A DNA stretch of 64,000 nt from Ch128b sp964527925 (GTDB lineage: Bacteria; Bacteroidota; Ignavibacteria; Ch128b): positions 124,001 to 188,000 of the forward strand of contig CAZGQO010000004.1 in assembly GCA_964527925.1 (NCBI GenBank), read 5' to 3'. Both the position numbers and the translations under genes were made by a program. Shown piece after piece: positions 29,657 to 39,349 of this stretch (the first letter of the stretch is position 1; the number at the start of each line of letters is the position of its first letter). Under the pieces are notes generated by a model. The model saw nothing but the letters and a program-made list of their open reading frames with translations. It was not told the origin of the DNA and did no database searches.

Positions 29657-29676
29657 CTTCTTAAATTTGTAAGAAG
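29657..29676. promoter_or_regulatory. Perfect 7-bp inverted repeat in the hypA/methyltransferase divergent spacer
   Basis: CTTCTTA, six bases, then TAAGAAG form a 20-base palindrome with dimer-operator geometry. On the plus strand it covers TAAATTTG (29662-29669), a match to the TAnnTTTG element. It may be an operator over the promoter of the methyltransferase gene or for the hyp genes, or an RNA hairpin. No binding protein can be named from the sequence. Confidence 0.4.
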
Positions 29677-29713
29677 AAATTCTAAATAAATTAGTTAAAG
29701 GTTTGTGTGATAT

Positions 29714-30256
29714 ATGAGAAAATTAACGAATCAGGAAATACAACAAAAAAGACTTAAACTTGATGAGCTTCATCTGGCAAAGAAATTTCCCGTATTGGTA
29801 TTGCTTGATAATATCCGAAGTATGTACAATGTCGGCTCTATTTTTAGAACATCTGATTCAATAATGATTCAAAAATTGTATTTAACTGGTTACACGCCAA
29901 CACCAGAAAAAAAGGAAGTCAAAAAAACAGCATTGGGTTCAACAGAAAGTGTAGAATGGGAATATTACAAAGATCCAGTTGAACTAATTAAAAAATTGAA
30001 ATCAGATGGAATAAAAATAGTTGCACTTGAAATAACCGATGAAAGTATTCCTTATACAGAAATTAGTCACTATGATTTTCCAATGTGTTTGATCATTGGT
30101 AATGAAATCACTGGTATTCAGAATAAAATTATGGAATTGTGTGATCTGGCTATTGAATTGCCAATGTATGGGATCAAACACTCTTTGAATGTGGCAGTTG
30201 CTTATGGAATTGCAATCTATGAGTTAAGAAAAAAATGGGAAAGCGTTAAGCAATAG
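29714..30256 (+). CDS. SpoU/TrmH family RNA 2'-O-methyltransferase
   Basis: The 180-residue protein has the SPOUT knot motifs in order: VLLDNIRSMYNVGSIFRTSD (motif 1), LIIGNEITGI (motif 2) and LPMYGIKHSLNVAVAYGIA (motif 3). It is a short SpoU member without an N-terminal substrate-binding domain, closest in layout to small TrmH/TrmL-like enzymes. It should methylate a ribose in tRNA or rRNA using S-adenosylmethionine; the target base is not evident. It stands alone, divergent from hypA. Confidence 0.88.
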   Translation: MRKLTNQEIQQKRLKLDELHLAKKFPVLVLLDNIRSMYNVGSIFRTSDSIMIQKLYLTGYTPTPEKKEVKKTALGSTESVEWEYYKDPVELIKKLKSDGIKIVALEITDESIPYTEISHYDFPMCLIIGNEITGIQNKIMELCDLAIELPMYGIKHSLNVAVAYGIAIYELRKKWESVKQ

Positions 30257-30604
30257 AATCTTTATACTCTCTTTCATAAAGTGATTAAAAATTGTGAAAC
30301 AACTTCACAATAAAAGAAAACTACTAATCATTTAATCTCTCAGCTTAGTTTAGTTTAAAATATCGATATAGTTAATTGACTTTTTTAAGAATCATTAATT
30401 CTAAGATAAACTGCTTGTGTACATCAGAATTAAAATCATACATTTTTGGAAATCCATTTTCTCTTCTTGAAATGTTTTCAAACAACTTCAAAAATTAAAC
30501 ATCAATTTGCATCTGAACTTTTTAGTTTGTATACAGAGTTATCTGTGATTTTTTACTTGTTTGACATACATTTAAAACATTAGTTATTTTTGTACCAAAA
30601 TTTT
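30257..30604. other. Non-coding spacer upstream of the nuo operon (348 bp)
   Basis: This AT-rich spacer has no credible gene. It contains a 7-pair hairpin (TTGTGAA/TTCACAA, 30292-30310) that on the minus strand is followed by a T run, and at its right end the nuo promoter. No riboswitch or small RNA fold was recognised. The length leaves room for regulatory sites of the complex I operon. Confidence 0.6.
30560..30592 (+). promoter_or_regulatory. Bacteroidota-type promoter of the nuo operon
   Basis: TTTG (30560-30563), 21 bases, then TATTTTTG (30585-30592) fits TTTG-N19-21-TAnnTTTG. The predicted start lies about 5-8 bases before the nuoA ATG at 30605, so the leader would be very short or absent if that start is right. 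An overlapping TTGACA is also present. Confidence 0.55.
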
Positions 30605-31036
30605 ATGGAAATGCTGACTGAATTTGGTAAAATTTTAATCTTCATAATCCTCGCGATTTTATTCGTAGCGCTTGCATTTATAGTTAATCGAATCATCAGA
30701 CCTGCAAAACCTACAAAAGAAAAATTATTGACCTACGAATGTGGTGAAAATCCAGTTGGTTCCCCATGGATTAAATTTAATGTAAGGTTTTATGTCGTAG
30801 CTCTCATATTTTTACTGTTTGATGTTGAAATTACTCTTCTAATTCCGTGGGCGCTTGTATATAAAGAATTCGGTGTTTTTGGTTTTGTAGTGGGGTTCTT
30901 ATTTCTCTTTATTTTGATTCTTGGAATGTTGTATGAATGGCGTAAGGGTGATCTCGATTGGGTTAAACCTGAAGTCAAACCGAAAGACCTTAAAACTGTA
31001 ATGGAAGAATTCGAAAAAGAATACGGAAAATTGTAA
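30605..31036 (+). CDS. nuoA: NADH-quinone oxidoreductase subunit A
   Basis: NuoA is a small membrane subunit at the junction of the arms of complex I. The protein has three membrane segments and the family signature TYECGENPVGSPWIKFNVRF, whose Cys lies in the quinone-site loop. I start it at the ATG 30605; an in-frame TTG at 30590 lies inside the predicted promoter, and a second ATG lies at 30611. The stop TAATG overlaps the nuoB ATG. Confidence 0.95.
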   Translation: MEMLTEFGKILIFIILAILFVALAFIVNRIIRPAKPTKEKLLTYECGENPVGSPWIKFNVRFYVVALIFLLFDVEITLLIPWALVYKEFGVFGFVVGFLFLFILILGMLYEWRKGDLDWVKPEVKPKDLKTVMEEFEKEYGKL

Positions 31037-31527
31037 TGGGAATTTTAGATAAAGAATTTACTGAGTCGAACATTGTCATCACTAAATTTGATGATTTAAT
31101 GAACTGGGCTCGATTGTCATCACTCTGGCAAATGACTTTCGGTCTTGCCTGCTGTGCAATCGAAATGATGGCAACTTCAGCTTCTCACTATGATTTTGAT
31201 AGATTCGGAGTTATTCCCCGTCCAAGTCCAAGACAGGCTGATATTATAATTATTTCAGGAACTGTGACTTTAAAGATGGCTTTAAGAATCAAAAGATTAT
31301 ATGAACAAATGCCAGAACCTAAATACATAATTTCAATGGGAAGTTGCGCCAATTGTGGTGGTCCTTACTGGAATCATGGTTATCATGTCTTGAAAGGAGT
31401 TGATAGAATTATTCCTGTTGATGTTTATGTGCCTGGTTGCCCTCCACGCCCCGAAGCTTTACTTGAAGGTTTATTGAAGTTGCAGGAAAAAATTAGAAAC
31501 CAATCACTCGTTAAAAAGACGGTATAA
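31036..31527 (+). CDS. nuoB: NADH-quinone oxidoreductase subunit B
   Basis: NuoB carries cluster N2, the last iron-sulfur centre before quinone. The 163-residue protein shows all four Cys ligands: the tandem pair in GLACCAIEMMA, one in MGSCANCGG and one in VPGCPPRPEALLEG. Length and motifs are normal. The start shares a base with the nuoA stop. Confidence 0.97.
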   Translation: MGILDKEFTESNIVITKFDDLMNWARLSSLWQMTFGLACCAIEMMATSASHYDFDRFGVIPRPSPRQADIIIISGTVTLKMALRIKRLYEQMPEPKYIISMGSCANCGGPYWNHGYHVLKGVDRIIPVDVYVPGCPPRPEALLEGLLKLQEKIRNQSLVKKTV

Positions 31528-31528
31528 A

Positions 31529-32050
31529 ATGACAACTCAAGTAATTCTCGAAATTATTAAACAGAAATTCCCTGAAGAACAATTTGAAATTCAACAAAAT
31601 CCTGGCGGAGAAATTTTAATTGTACCGGCTAAAATTTTAAGAGAACTATGTTTTTTCCTTCGTGATGATGAAAGATTAGCATTTGATTATTTAATGAATC
31701 TTTCTGGTGTTGATCTTGCTGATGGTGAAAAGAAAAAAGATGAGAATGGATTAATTGAAATTGTTGGCGGACATCTTGCAACTGTCTATCATTTATATTC
31801 ATTTAAACACAATCACAAACTTAATATCAAAGTCCTCTTACCAAGAGAAAATCCAATAGTCCCATCAATTGAAAGAGTCTGGCGTGCAGCTGATTGGTTT
31901 GAAAGAGAAGCCTACGATATGTTTGGAATTATTTTTGAAGGACATCATAACTTAAAACGCATTCTCCTTCCGAACGATTGGGAAGGTTATCCTCTTAGAA
32001 AAGATTATAAAGTTCAAGAATTCTATCACGGAATGAAGGTTCCTTACTGA
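31529..32050 (+). CDS. nuoC: NADH-quinone oxidoreductase subunit C
   Basis: NuoC is a peripheral subunit that braces NuoD. The 173-residue protein has the family block ERVWRAADWFEREAYDMFGI and the C-terminal RILLPNDWEGYPLRKDY. It is a separate gene, not the NuoCD fusion of enterobacteria. Its stop overlaps the nuoD start by one base. Confidence 0.96.
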   Translation: MTTQVILEIIKQKFPEEQFEIQQNPGGEILIVPAKILRELCFFLRDDERLAFDYLMNLSGVDLADGEKKKDENGLIEIVGGHLATVYHLYSFKHNHKLNIKVLLPRENPIVPSIERVWRAADWFEREAYDMFGIIFEGHHNLKRILLPNDWEGYPLRKDYKVQEFYHGMKVPY

Positions 32051-33168
32051 TGGCAGAATTAAAAACTGACGAAATTGTACTTAATATGGGTCCTCAACAC
32101 CCATCGACTCACGGTGTGTTGAGACTTGAAGTTGTTCTCGACGGTGAAGTTGTAGTCGATGTTATTCCACATATTGGTTATTTACATCGCTGTTTCGAAA
32201 AGCATGCTGAAGCAATGACCTATCCTCAGGTAATTCCTTATACTGATCGAATGGATTATCTTTCCTCCATGTATATGAATTTCGGTTATGTTGAAGCCGT
32301 CGAAAAATTAATGAATATCGAAGTTCCCAATCGAGTAAAATACATTCGTGTTATAATGGGTGAACTTCAAAGAATTGCTAATCATCTGGTAGCAGTTGGA
32401 ACTTTTGGAATTGATATTGGTGCTTTTACTCCATTTCTATATTGTTTCAGGGATAGAGAAAGAATATTAGATTTATTTGAGATGACCTGTGGTGCTCGAC
32501 TTCTTTATAATTATATGTGGGTTGGTGGTCTCTCTCATGACTTGCCTTTACAATTCATCCCGAAATTAAAATCATTTCTGAAAGATTTTAGAAAAAGTAT
32601 CAAAGAATTAAATGATCTTTTGAGCTATAACAAAATCTTTATTGAAAGAACAGCAAACATCGGTGTTCTACCAGCTGATACTGCTATCAATTTTGGATGC
32701 AGTGGGCCAGTCTTGCGTGGTTCTGGTGTTAAATGGGATTTAAGAAAAAATGATCCTTATTCAATTTATGATAGGTTTGATTTTGAAGTTGTAGTTGGCA
32801 AGGGTGAAATGGGAACAGTTGGTGATTGCTGGGATCGATATATGGTAAGAGTTCGAGAAATGGAGCAATCATGTCGTATTATTGAACAAGCAATCGAACA
32901 ATTACCCGAAGGAGATGTAACTTCTGCAATTCCAAGGAGAGTGAAACCTCCAGTTGGTGAGATTTACTTCAGAGTTGAAAGTCCAAAAGGTGAACTTGGT
33001 TATCACATTATTAGTGATGGAAATGTAAATCCGTTTAGAGTAAAAGTTCGTGCACCATCTTTTGTAAATCTTCAAATTCTTCCAATAATCAGCAAAGGAC
33101 ATTTAGTTGCTGATATTATTGCAAACTTAGGAAGTCTTGACATAGTCTTAGGGGAGATAGACAGGTGA
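32050..33168 (+). CDS. nuoD: NADH-quinone oxidoreductase subunit D
   Basis: NuoD forms the quinone pocket with NuoB. The 372-residue protein begins with the conserved LNMGPQHPSTHGVLRL, which contains the quinone-site His, followed by PHIGYLHRCFEK and YTDRMDYLSSM with the quinone-site Tyr. It ends in the DIVLGEIDR motif. It is descended from hydrogenase large subunits but lacks their nickel Cys residues, as expected. Confidence 0.97.
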   Translation: MAELKTDEIVLNMGPQHPSTHGVLRLEVVLDGEVVVDVIPHIGYLHRCFEKHAEAMTYPQVIPYTDRMDYLSSMYMNFGYVEAVEKLMNIEVPNRVKYIRVIMGELQRIANHLVAVGTFGIDIGAFTPFLYCFRDRERILDLFEMTCGARLLYNYMWVGGLSHDLPLQFIPKLKSFLKDFRKSIKELNDLLSYNKIFIERTANIGVLPADTAINFGCSGPVLRGSGVKWDLRKNDPYSIYDRFDFEVVVGKGEMGTVGDCWDRYMVRVREMEQSCRIIEQAIEQLPEGDVTSAIPRRVKPPVGEIYFRVESPKGELGYHIISDGNVNPFRVKVRAPSFVNLQILPIISKGHLVADIIANLGSLDIVLGEIDR

Positions 33169-34238
33169 TAAGTGATTCATTAGCAGAAATTTTAGGAAAT
33201 AAAATTCTCGCTTACTTTATCTCGGCAGCTTTACCACTATTTTTGTGGATATTGCCCTACGCATTGTATGCTGTTTACGCTGAGAGAAAAGTTAGTGCTT
33301 TTATGCAGGATCGAATTGGTCCAAACCGGGTTGGTCCTAAAGGTTTATTGCAGACCATTGCAGATATCTTAAAATTAATTCAAAAAGAAGATATCGTTCC
33401 AAAAGCTGCTGATAAAATATTATTCGTTACAGCCCCATATGTAATTTTTGCCGGTACTTTTGCTGCATTTGCTGCTCTGCCCTTCTCCAGTGTTTATATT
33501 GGAAGTAATATCAATCTTGGTGTTTTTTACATAATGGCAGTTTCTTCTTTTTCTGTGATTGGAATTTTAATAGCAGGATGGGCTGGAAATAATAAATATT
33601 CATTATATGGTGCAATGAGATCCGTTGCTCAAATTGTTAGTTATGAAGTTCCTGCGCTTCTTGCGATTGTATCAACCATTATGGTTATTGGAACACTCAA
33701 TCTAAACGAAATTTCTGAAATGCAAACAGCTCGTTTCTGGAATTGGTGGATATTTGGTGGACCAATTCAAGGAATACAGAAGTTTTTATTAATTATTCCA
33801 ATGATAATTGCATTTGTTATCTTCTTCATTGCTTCTCTTGCTGAAGTTAACAGAACACCGTTTGATATTCCAGAAGCTGAATCAGAACTTGTTGCAGGTT
33901 TTCATACTGAATATACAGGAATGAAATTCGCAATGTTTTTCTTAGCTGAATATGGAAATATGTTTGTTGTTTCAGCAATTTCAGTTGCCGTATTCTTTGG
34001 TGGTTGGCAATCACCTTTCGGTTATCTCGGAAATACACTTGGAATAAATTGGTTGGTTCCAGTTGAACAAGTTTTCTGGTTTTTATTTAAAGGTTCTTTA
34101 CTTGTTCTGGTTCAGATGTGGCTAAGATGGACATTACCAAGATTGCGTGTAGATCAACTGATGAATGTTTGCTGGAAATACCTAACTCCTTACGCCTTTA
34201 TTAATCTTATCATAATTGGAATAATTACATTATTATGA
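33165..34238 (+). CDS. nuoH: NADH-quinone oxidoreductase subunit H
   Basis: NuoH is a membrane subunit that lines the quinone channel and couples the arms. The 357-residue, about 8-segment protein has ERKVSAFMQDRIGPNRVGPKG and the loop NRTPFDIPEAESELVAGFHTEY with the conserved acidic residues. The start is a GTG at 33165 that overlaps the nuoD stop by 4 bases. Confidence 0.97.
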   Translation: MISDSLAEILGNKILAYFISAALPLFLWILPYALYAVYAERKVSAFMQDRIGPNRVGPKGLLQTIADILKLIQKEDIVPKAADKILFVTAPYVIFAGTFAAFAALPFSSVYIGSNINLGVFYIMAVSSFSVIGILIAGWAGNNKYSLYGAMRSVAQIVSYEVPALLAIVSTIMVIGTLNLNEISEMQTARFWNWWIFGGPIQGIQKFLLIIPMIIAFVIFFIASLAEVNRTPFDIPEAESELVAGFHTEYTGMKFAMFFLAEYGNMFVVSAISVAVFFGGWQSPFGYLGNTLGINWLVPVEQVFWFLFKGSLLVLVQMWLRWTLPRLRVDQLMNVCWKYLTPYAFINLIIIGIITLL

Positions 34239-34804
34239 AAGAATATCTAAAAAATACCTGGCTTGGAATATACACTGTACTTGTTGGAATGAAGGTGACA
34301 TTCTCTCACCTTTTCAAACCTAAGGTCACAATTCAATATCCTGAAGTTAAAGTAGATCTTCCTGAAAGAGCAAGGAACAGGCTTTATGTTAATATTGATG
34401 ATTGCATAGGATGTGATCAATGTGCTCGAGCCTGCCCTGTTGATTGCATCACTATTGAAACTGTTAAAGCAGTTCCGGGAGAAGATCTCGGAACGACATC
34501 TAACGGTAAGAGAAAAGCTCTCTGGGTTACTAAATTTGATATCGATATTGCCAAATGTTGTTATTGTGCTTTATGCGTTTACCCCTGTCCAACTGAATGT
34601 ATCTGGATGACCGATATATATGAATTTTCAGAATACGATCGAAGAAATCTTATTTATCATTTTTCAAATCTAACCCCTGAAGAAGCTGAACAAAAAAAGT
34701 TAAATTATCAAAAATTTGAAGAAGAAAAAGCTCGTCAAAAAGCTGCTGCACAGGTCGCAGCGAACAATCCTCAAACAAAACCAGATGATGGGAAGAAAAA
34801 CTGA
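34235..34804 (+). CDS. nuoI: NADH-quinone oxidoreductase subunit I
   Basis: NuoI holds clusters N6a and N6b. The 189-residue protein has two ferredoxin motifs, CIGCDQCARACPVDC and CCYCALCVYPCPTEC. The spacing between the two motifs is longer than in short ferredoxins, as is normal for NuoI. A charged Lys/Glu/Ala-rich C-terminal tail extends beyond the fold. With no NuoEFG encoded beside it, this subunit is a plausible electron entry face. Confidence 0.96.
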   Translation: MKEYLKNTWLGIYTVLVGMKVTFSHLFKPKVTIQYPEVKVDLPERARNRLYVNIDDCIGCDQCARACPVDCITIETVKAVPGEDLGTTSNGKRKALWVTKFDIDIAKCCYCALCVYPCPTECIWMTDIYEFSEYDRRNLIYHFSNLTPEEAEQKKLNYQKFEEEKARQKAAAQVAANNPQTKPDDGKKN

Positions 34805-35322
34805 TGACCGCGTATGATTTAATTTTCTACTTTTTTTCTGTGATAATAGTCATAAGCGCACTAATTGTTGTAACTTCGAAAAATATTATTTATTCAGCCT
34901 TTGCATTACTCTTCACATTTTTCGGAATTGCAGGCATATATGTTCTTTTGAATGCTGATTTTATTGCGGTGGTTCAGGTTATAATTTATGTTGGCGGAAT
35001 TTTAGTCCTAATTCTTTTTGGTGTGATGTTAACTAATAGAATTACAAGTGTTGAAATTAAATCTGAAAGTATTCATATAGTTCCTGCAACAATAGCTACA
35101 GGAATTCTTGGTGGGACGTTAATTGCAGTCCTGACAAAAACTCAGTGGAAAATTGGAGAACCTCAAAATCTTGAACAAACCGTTTATGAAATAGGAAGAA
35201 ATTTGATTGTTCATTACATGCTTCTTTTTGAACTCGCAGGAATTATTTTATTGGTTGCATTGATTGGTGCTGTTATGATTGCTCGCAAAGAAAAAGTCCA
35301 ATTTCAAGAGGTCGAAAAATGA
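34804..35322 (+). CDS. nuoJ: NADH-quinone oxidoreductase subunit J
   Basis: The 172-residue membrane subunit has five predicted helices and the conserved VVQVIIYVGGILVLILFGVML stretch (third helix, with the pi-bulge region of the proton channel). It overlaps nuoI by one base and nuoK by 4 bases. Confidence 0.94.
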   Translation: MTAYDLIFYFFSVIIVISALIVVTSKNIIYSAFALLFTFFGIAGIYVLLNADFIAVVQVIIYVGGILVLILFGVMLTNRITSVEIKSESIHIVPATIATGILGGTLIAVLTKTQWKIGEPQNLEQTVYEIGRNLIVHYMLLFELAGIILLVALIGAVMIARKEKVQFQEVEK

Positions 35323-35627
35323 GTGTTAACTTAAATCACTTTTTAATCTTAAGTTCTGTTATTTTCTCACTCGGAGTTTATGCTGTATTAACAAGAAAAA
35401 ATGCAATTCAAGTGTTAATGGGTGTTGAGCTGATTCTTAATTCTGCTAACATAAATTTTATCGCTTTTGCGAGATATGGAAATTTTGGATTTAGTGGTCA
35501 AGTGATATCCCTTTTCGTAATTATTTTAGCTGCTGCAGAAGCAGCAATTGCCCTCGCTATCGTTCTAAACATTTATAAAAGATTTAACACAGTTAATGTA
35601 GATGAAATAGATGGATTGAGAGAATAA
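35319..35627 (+). CDS. nuoK: NADH-quinone oxidoreductase subunit K
   Basis: The 102-residue, three-helix subunit has LMGVELILNSANINF and ILAAAEAAIALAIVL, which carry the two buried Glu residues of the proton path. The length is exactly typical. The stop TAATG overlaps the nuoL ATG. Confidence 0.96.
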   Translation: MSVNLNHFLILSSVIFSLGVYAVLTRKNAIQVLMGVELILNSANINFIAFARYGNFGFSGQVISLFVIILAAAEAAIALAIVLNIYKRFNTVNVDEIDGLRE

Positions 35628-37702
35628 TGAACGAAAATTTATTACTTCAGTTATCATTACTAAATATCATACTTCCACTTTTTGGATTTGTAATCTTAAT
35701 TTTCTTCGGTAAAAAAATTCCTAAAAGTCATCTACTCGAAATCTCTACAATTTTTGTTGGATTAATTCTTTCAACGATTGTTGCTTATTACAAATTAACA
35801 TTCTTTGTAGATAAAACTCTTGTAGGACAGTTTAAATGGATAGATTTTGGTAATGTACCACTTCTCGGAAATCTTGCGATAAATCTCGGGATTCAGATTG
35901 ATAATGTTTCAGCTATAATGCAGTTGACAGTTTTCATAGTAAGTTTTGTTGTTCATCTTTTCTCAATCAAATATATGGAAGGTGATCCAAGATATTCGAG
36001 ATACTTTGCATACCTTGGACTCTTCACCTTCTCTATGTTAGGAATTGTTCTTACTCACAATTTCCTGATGATGTATATTTTCTGGGAACTTGTCGGTGTA
36101 AGCTCTTATCTTTTGATTGGGTTCTGGTTTGAAAAGAAATCTGCTTCAGATGCGGCAAAGAAAGCTTTTATTGTTAATCGTATTGGTGATGTGGGATTCT
36201 TTCTTGGTATCTTAATACTTTATACAAACTATCATACATTCACTTTCAGCGAAATTTTCAATCAAATATCGCAAGGTAACCTGCCCTTCGGAAGTCCTCA
36301 TTGGTTAACTGCTGCTGGTATTTTGATTTTCTGTGGTGCAATTGGTAAATCTGCTCAATTTCCACTTCATGTTTGGTTGCCTGATGCAATGGAAGGTCCA
36401 ACACCAGTTAGTGCATTGATTCATGCTGCAACAATGGTCGCTGCTGGTGTTTATCTTGTCGCCAGAATTTTTGTAATGCTTACTGCTGATGCGATGCTTG
36501 TAATAGCTTCAATCGGTGCGATCACTGCTTTCATCTCTGCAACAATTGCAATTACTCAAACTGACATTAAACGTGTTCTTGCTTACTCGACAGTAAGTCA
36601 ATTAGGTTATATGATAATGTCGCTTGGTGTGGGTGCTTACTTCTTTGCATTCTTACATTTAATAACTCACGCATTTTTCAAAGCTGGATTATTCTTGGGT
36701 TCGGGTTCGGTTATCCATGCAATGCATCATGAACAGGATATTCGTTTCATGGGCGGATTGAGAAAAAAACTTCCTGTGACTTATTACACATTTCTAATTT
36801 ATACTTTAGCCATTTCAGGAATTCCATTAACTTCTGGATTCTTAAGTAAAGATGGTATTCTCGGTGGAACTCTGGCGTTTGCACAATTGACTGGATATTG
36901 GGTTTTCCCCGTTATCGGTTTTCTTGTAGCTTTATTGACAGCATTTTATATGTTCAGATTAGTTATTCTAACATTTCACGGTGAACCGAGGGACATTCAC
37001 AAATACGATCACGCTCATGAATCACCTACCACAATTCTGATACCATTAATCGTTCTTGCGATTCTATCAATATTTATTTTCTTCTCTCCAAATCCATTCA
37101 ATATTGAGGCTGGATTGTTTTTCAAGTGGGTTAAAACACCTTCTACAATTATACCAGAAAACTTAGCGTTCAAATTTATGATCGGTGAAAAATCTGCTAG
37201 TAAGGAAGTGATTCATTCTGAAATGTATATGGAGGCAATACATCATGCACATTCAACTGCTATGATTCTTTCTTTAATTATGGCAGGATTTGGAATTTTA
37301 CTCGCATTCACAATCTATCAATGGCGTTTAATCAGTGCGGATAAACTGGCGATGAAATTCCAACCATTATATAATTTCTCTTTAAACAAGTGGTATTTTG
37401 ATGAACTCTATTCAAAAACATTCGTTGCACTTACGCTTGGCATTTCTAATTTGCTTGCCTGGTTTGATCAAAAGGTAATTGATGGAATTGTGAATGGAAC
37501 CGCTACAGTTACAAGAGAAACTTCGTTTATTAGTGGTCGTTTTGATAATAAGTTTATTGATGGCTGGGTAAACTATACTGCTTATTTAACTGGATTCTTC
37601 GGATTAATTTTCCGAAGACTTCAAACTGGTAAAGTACAAACTTATTTAGTAATGGTTTTAACAGGTTTAATAATTTTATTTTTCATATTTAAGTCTATTT
37701 AA
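35627..37702 (+). CDS. nuoL: NADH-quinone oxidoreductase subunit L
   Basis: NuoL is the distal antiporter-like proton pump with the long lateral helix. The 691-residue protein has FWELVGVSSYLLIGFW, GKSAQFPLHVWLPDAMEGPTP (pumping Lys and loop) and HAATMVAAGVYL. The C-terminus keeps the extra helix at about residues 540-690. It ends 23 bases before the nuoM ATG. Confidence 0.97.
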   Translation: MNENLLLQLSLLNIILPLFGFVILIFFGKKIPKSHLLEISTIFVGLILSTIVAYYKLTFFVDKTLVGQFKWIDFGNVPLLGNLAINLGIQIDNVSAIMQLTVFIVSFVVHLFSIKYMEGDPRYSRYFAYLGLFTFSMLGIVLTHNFLMMYIFWELVGVSSYLLIGFWFEKKSASDAAKKAFIVNRIGDVGFFLGILILYTNYHTFTFSEIFNQISQGNLPFGSPHWLTAAGILIFCGAIGKSAQFPLHVWLPDAMEGPTPVSALIHAATMVAAGVYLVARIFVMLTADAMLVIASIGAITAFISATIAITQTDIKRVLAYSTVSQLGYMIMSLGVGAYFFAFLHLITHAFFKAGLFLGSGSVIHAMHHEQDIRFMGGLRKKLPVTYYTFLIYTLAISGIPLTSGFLSKDGILGGTLAFAQLTGYWVFPVIGFLVALLTAFYMFRLVILTFHGEPRDIHKYDHAHESPTTILIPLIVLAILSIFIFFSPNPFNIEAGLFFKWVKTPSTIIPENLAFKFMIGEKSASKEVIHSEMYMEAIHHAHSTAMILSLIMAGFGILLAFTIYQWRLISADKLAMKFQPLYNFSLNKWYFDELYSKTFVALTLGISNLLAWFDQKVIDGIVNGTATVTRETSFISGRFDNKFIDGWVNYTAYLTGFFGLIFRRLQTGKVQTYLVMVLTGLIILFFIFKSI

Positions 37703-37725
37703 GAAATTTCGGAGGCTGATAGTTG

Positions 37726-39339
37726 ATGTCAGGAATACCATACTTAACACTGGTCACTTTTCTCCCTGTCTTAGGGATGGTTATCATTCTGTTTGTAAAA
37801 TCAGAAAATGTAAAAACAATTAAAATCATTTCTGCAGTCATCACATTCATTCAGCTTATTGTTGCTGTTTTAATGTGGACTCAATTTAATTATTCAGCTG
37901 CAGGGATAAACGATCCATCTTCATTCCAATTCGTTGAAAAATTTAGATGGATTGAAATCAAAGGTCTCGCCGATTGGATTGGTACAATTAAGATTGATTA
38001 TTTCCTTGGTGTAGATGGACTTTCAATGCCAATGGTTTTATTAACTGCTTTGATTAGCTTTCTTGGCGTTCTTGCATCATGGAATATTCCTAAAGCAATT
38101 AAAGGATATTTCGTTCTTTACTTGCTTCTTGATACTGGAATGATGGGTTCATTCGTTGCTCTTGATTTCTTCCTTTTCTATGTATTCTGGGAATTAATGT
38201 TGCTGCCAATGTACTTTTTAATCGGTATCTGGGGTGGACCACGAAAAGAATATGCAGCAATTAAGTTCTTTATTTATACTTTATTTGGTTCAGTGTTCAT
38301 GCTTCTTGTAATGTTAGGACTTTACTTCAGCACATTTGAAATTTTACCAGATGGAAGCAAAGTCTATACTTTCAATATGCTTCAGATGATGAATACGGCT
38401 AATTATGCTAAAGAAGGAATATTATCACCACTTAATCCAAATAACCTGAGGTTCATAGCTTATATTTTCTTGTTTATTGGATTTGCAATTAAAGTCCCGA
38501 TGTTTCCATTTCATACATGGTTACCAGATGCACATGTGGAAGCTCCGACACCGATTAGCGTTATCCTTGCTGGAATCTTGTTGAAGCTTGGAACATATGG
38601 AATGATGAGAATCAGTTTCCCAATTTTCCCTGAAGTAACATATCAACTTGCCTATTGGATTGCTTTATTTGGAATGATTAATATAGTTTATGGCGCTCTT
38701 TGTGCGATGGCTCAAAAAGATTTTAAGAGCTTAATTGCATATTCAAGTATAAGTCATATGGGTTATGTACTACTTGGAATGGCTTCTTTGACAACTCAGG
38801 GAATGATGGGTGCTCTATTCCAGATGTTTAACCATGGAACAATAACTGCTATGTTATTTATGATTGTAGGTGTAATTTATGATAGAGCTCATACGCGTGG
38901 CGTGAATGATTTTGGTGGATTAGCACTTCAAATGCCAGTTTATACGGGAATTACAACTATAGCATTTTTTGCTTCATTAGGTCTTCCTGGACTCAGCGGT
39001 TTTATCTCTGAAGCTTTTGTATTCCTTGGTGCATTTAGTAATGAAACAATTAGAGTACTTGCAATTATATCAACACTGGGAATTTTATTAACTGCAGCTT
39101 ACATGTTGTGGACAATGCAGAGAATTTACTTCGGGAAATTGAATCCAAAATGGGTTGAATTGCCTGATGTAAATAAATTAGAAATTTCTGCTTTAGCTCC
39201 ACTTGCAGCAATTGTTATTTTATTCGGTATTTATCCGTCACCCATGCTAAATTTAATGAATACATCAGTAAATAAACTTGTTGAAGTCGTTGTTAATGCA
39301 CCTGTTGTTTTTTCAAATTTAAGTTCACTAATTAATTAG
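37726..39339 (+). CDS. nuoM: NADH-quinone oxidoreductase subunit M
   Basis: NuoM is the second antiporter-like pump. FWELMLLPMYFLIGIWGG, AIKVPMFPFHTWLPDAHVEAPTP and SLIAYSSISHMGYVLLG are present and diagnostic. The ATG at 37726 is favoured because GGAGG at 37711-37715 lies 10 bases before it; a TTG at 37723 is also in frame. The length of 537 residues is slightly above average. Confidence 0.97.
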   Translation: MSGIPYLTLVTFLPVLGMVIILFVKSENVKTIKIISAVITFIQLIVAVLMWTQFNYSAAGINDPSSFQFVEKFRWIEIKGLADWIGTIKIDYFLGVDGLSMPMVLLTALISFLGVLASWNIPKAIKGYFVLYLLLDTGMMGSFVALDFFLFYVFWELMLLPMYFLIGIWGGPRKEYAAIKFFIYTLFGSVFMLLVMLGLYFSTFEILPDGSKVYTFNMLQMMNTANYAKEGILSPLNPNNLRFIAYIFLFIGFAIKVPMFPFHTWLPDAHVEAPTPISVILAGILLKLGTYGMMRISFPIFPEVTYQLAYWIALFGMINIVYGALCAMAQKDFKSLIAYSSISHMGYVLLGMASLTTQGMMGALFQMFNHGTITAMLFMIVGVIYDRAHTRGVNDFGGLALQMPVYTGITTIAFFASLGLPGLSGFISEAFVFLGAFSNETIRVLAIISTLGILLTAAYMLWTMQRIYFGKLNPKWVELPDVNKLEISALAPLAAIVILFGIYPSPMLNLMNTSVNKLVEVVVNAPVVFSNLSSLIN

Positions 39340-39349
39340 TTGAATTGAT

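Noticed and set aside
30292..30310. Hairpin TTGTGAA/TTCACAA followed by T run on the minus strand as a terminator.
   Set aside because: No minus-strand gene lies upstream of it to terminate; it is mentioned in the spacer entry only.
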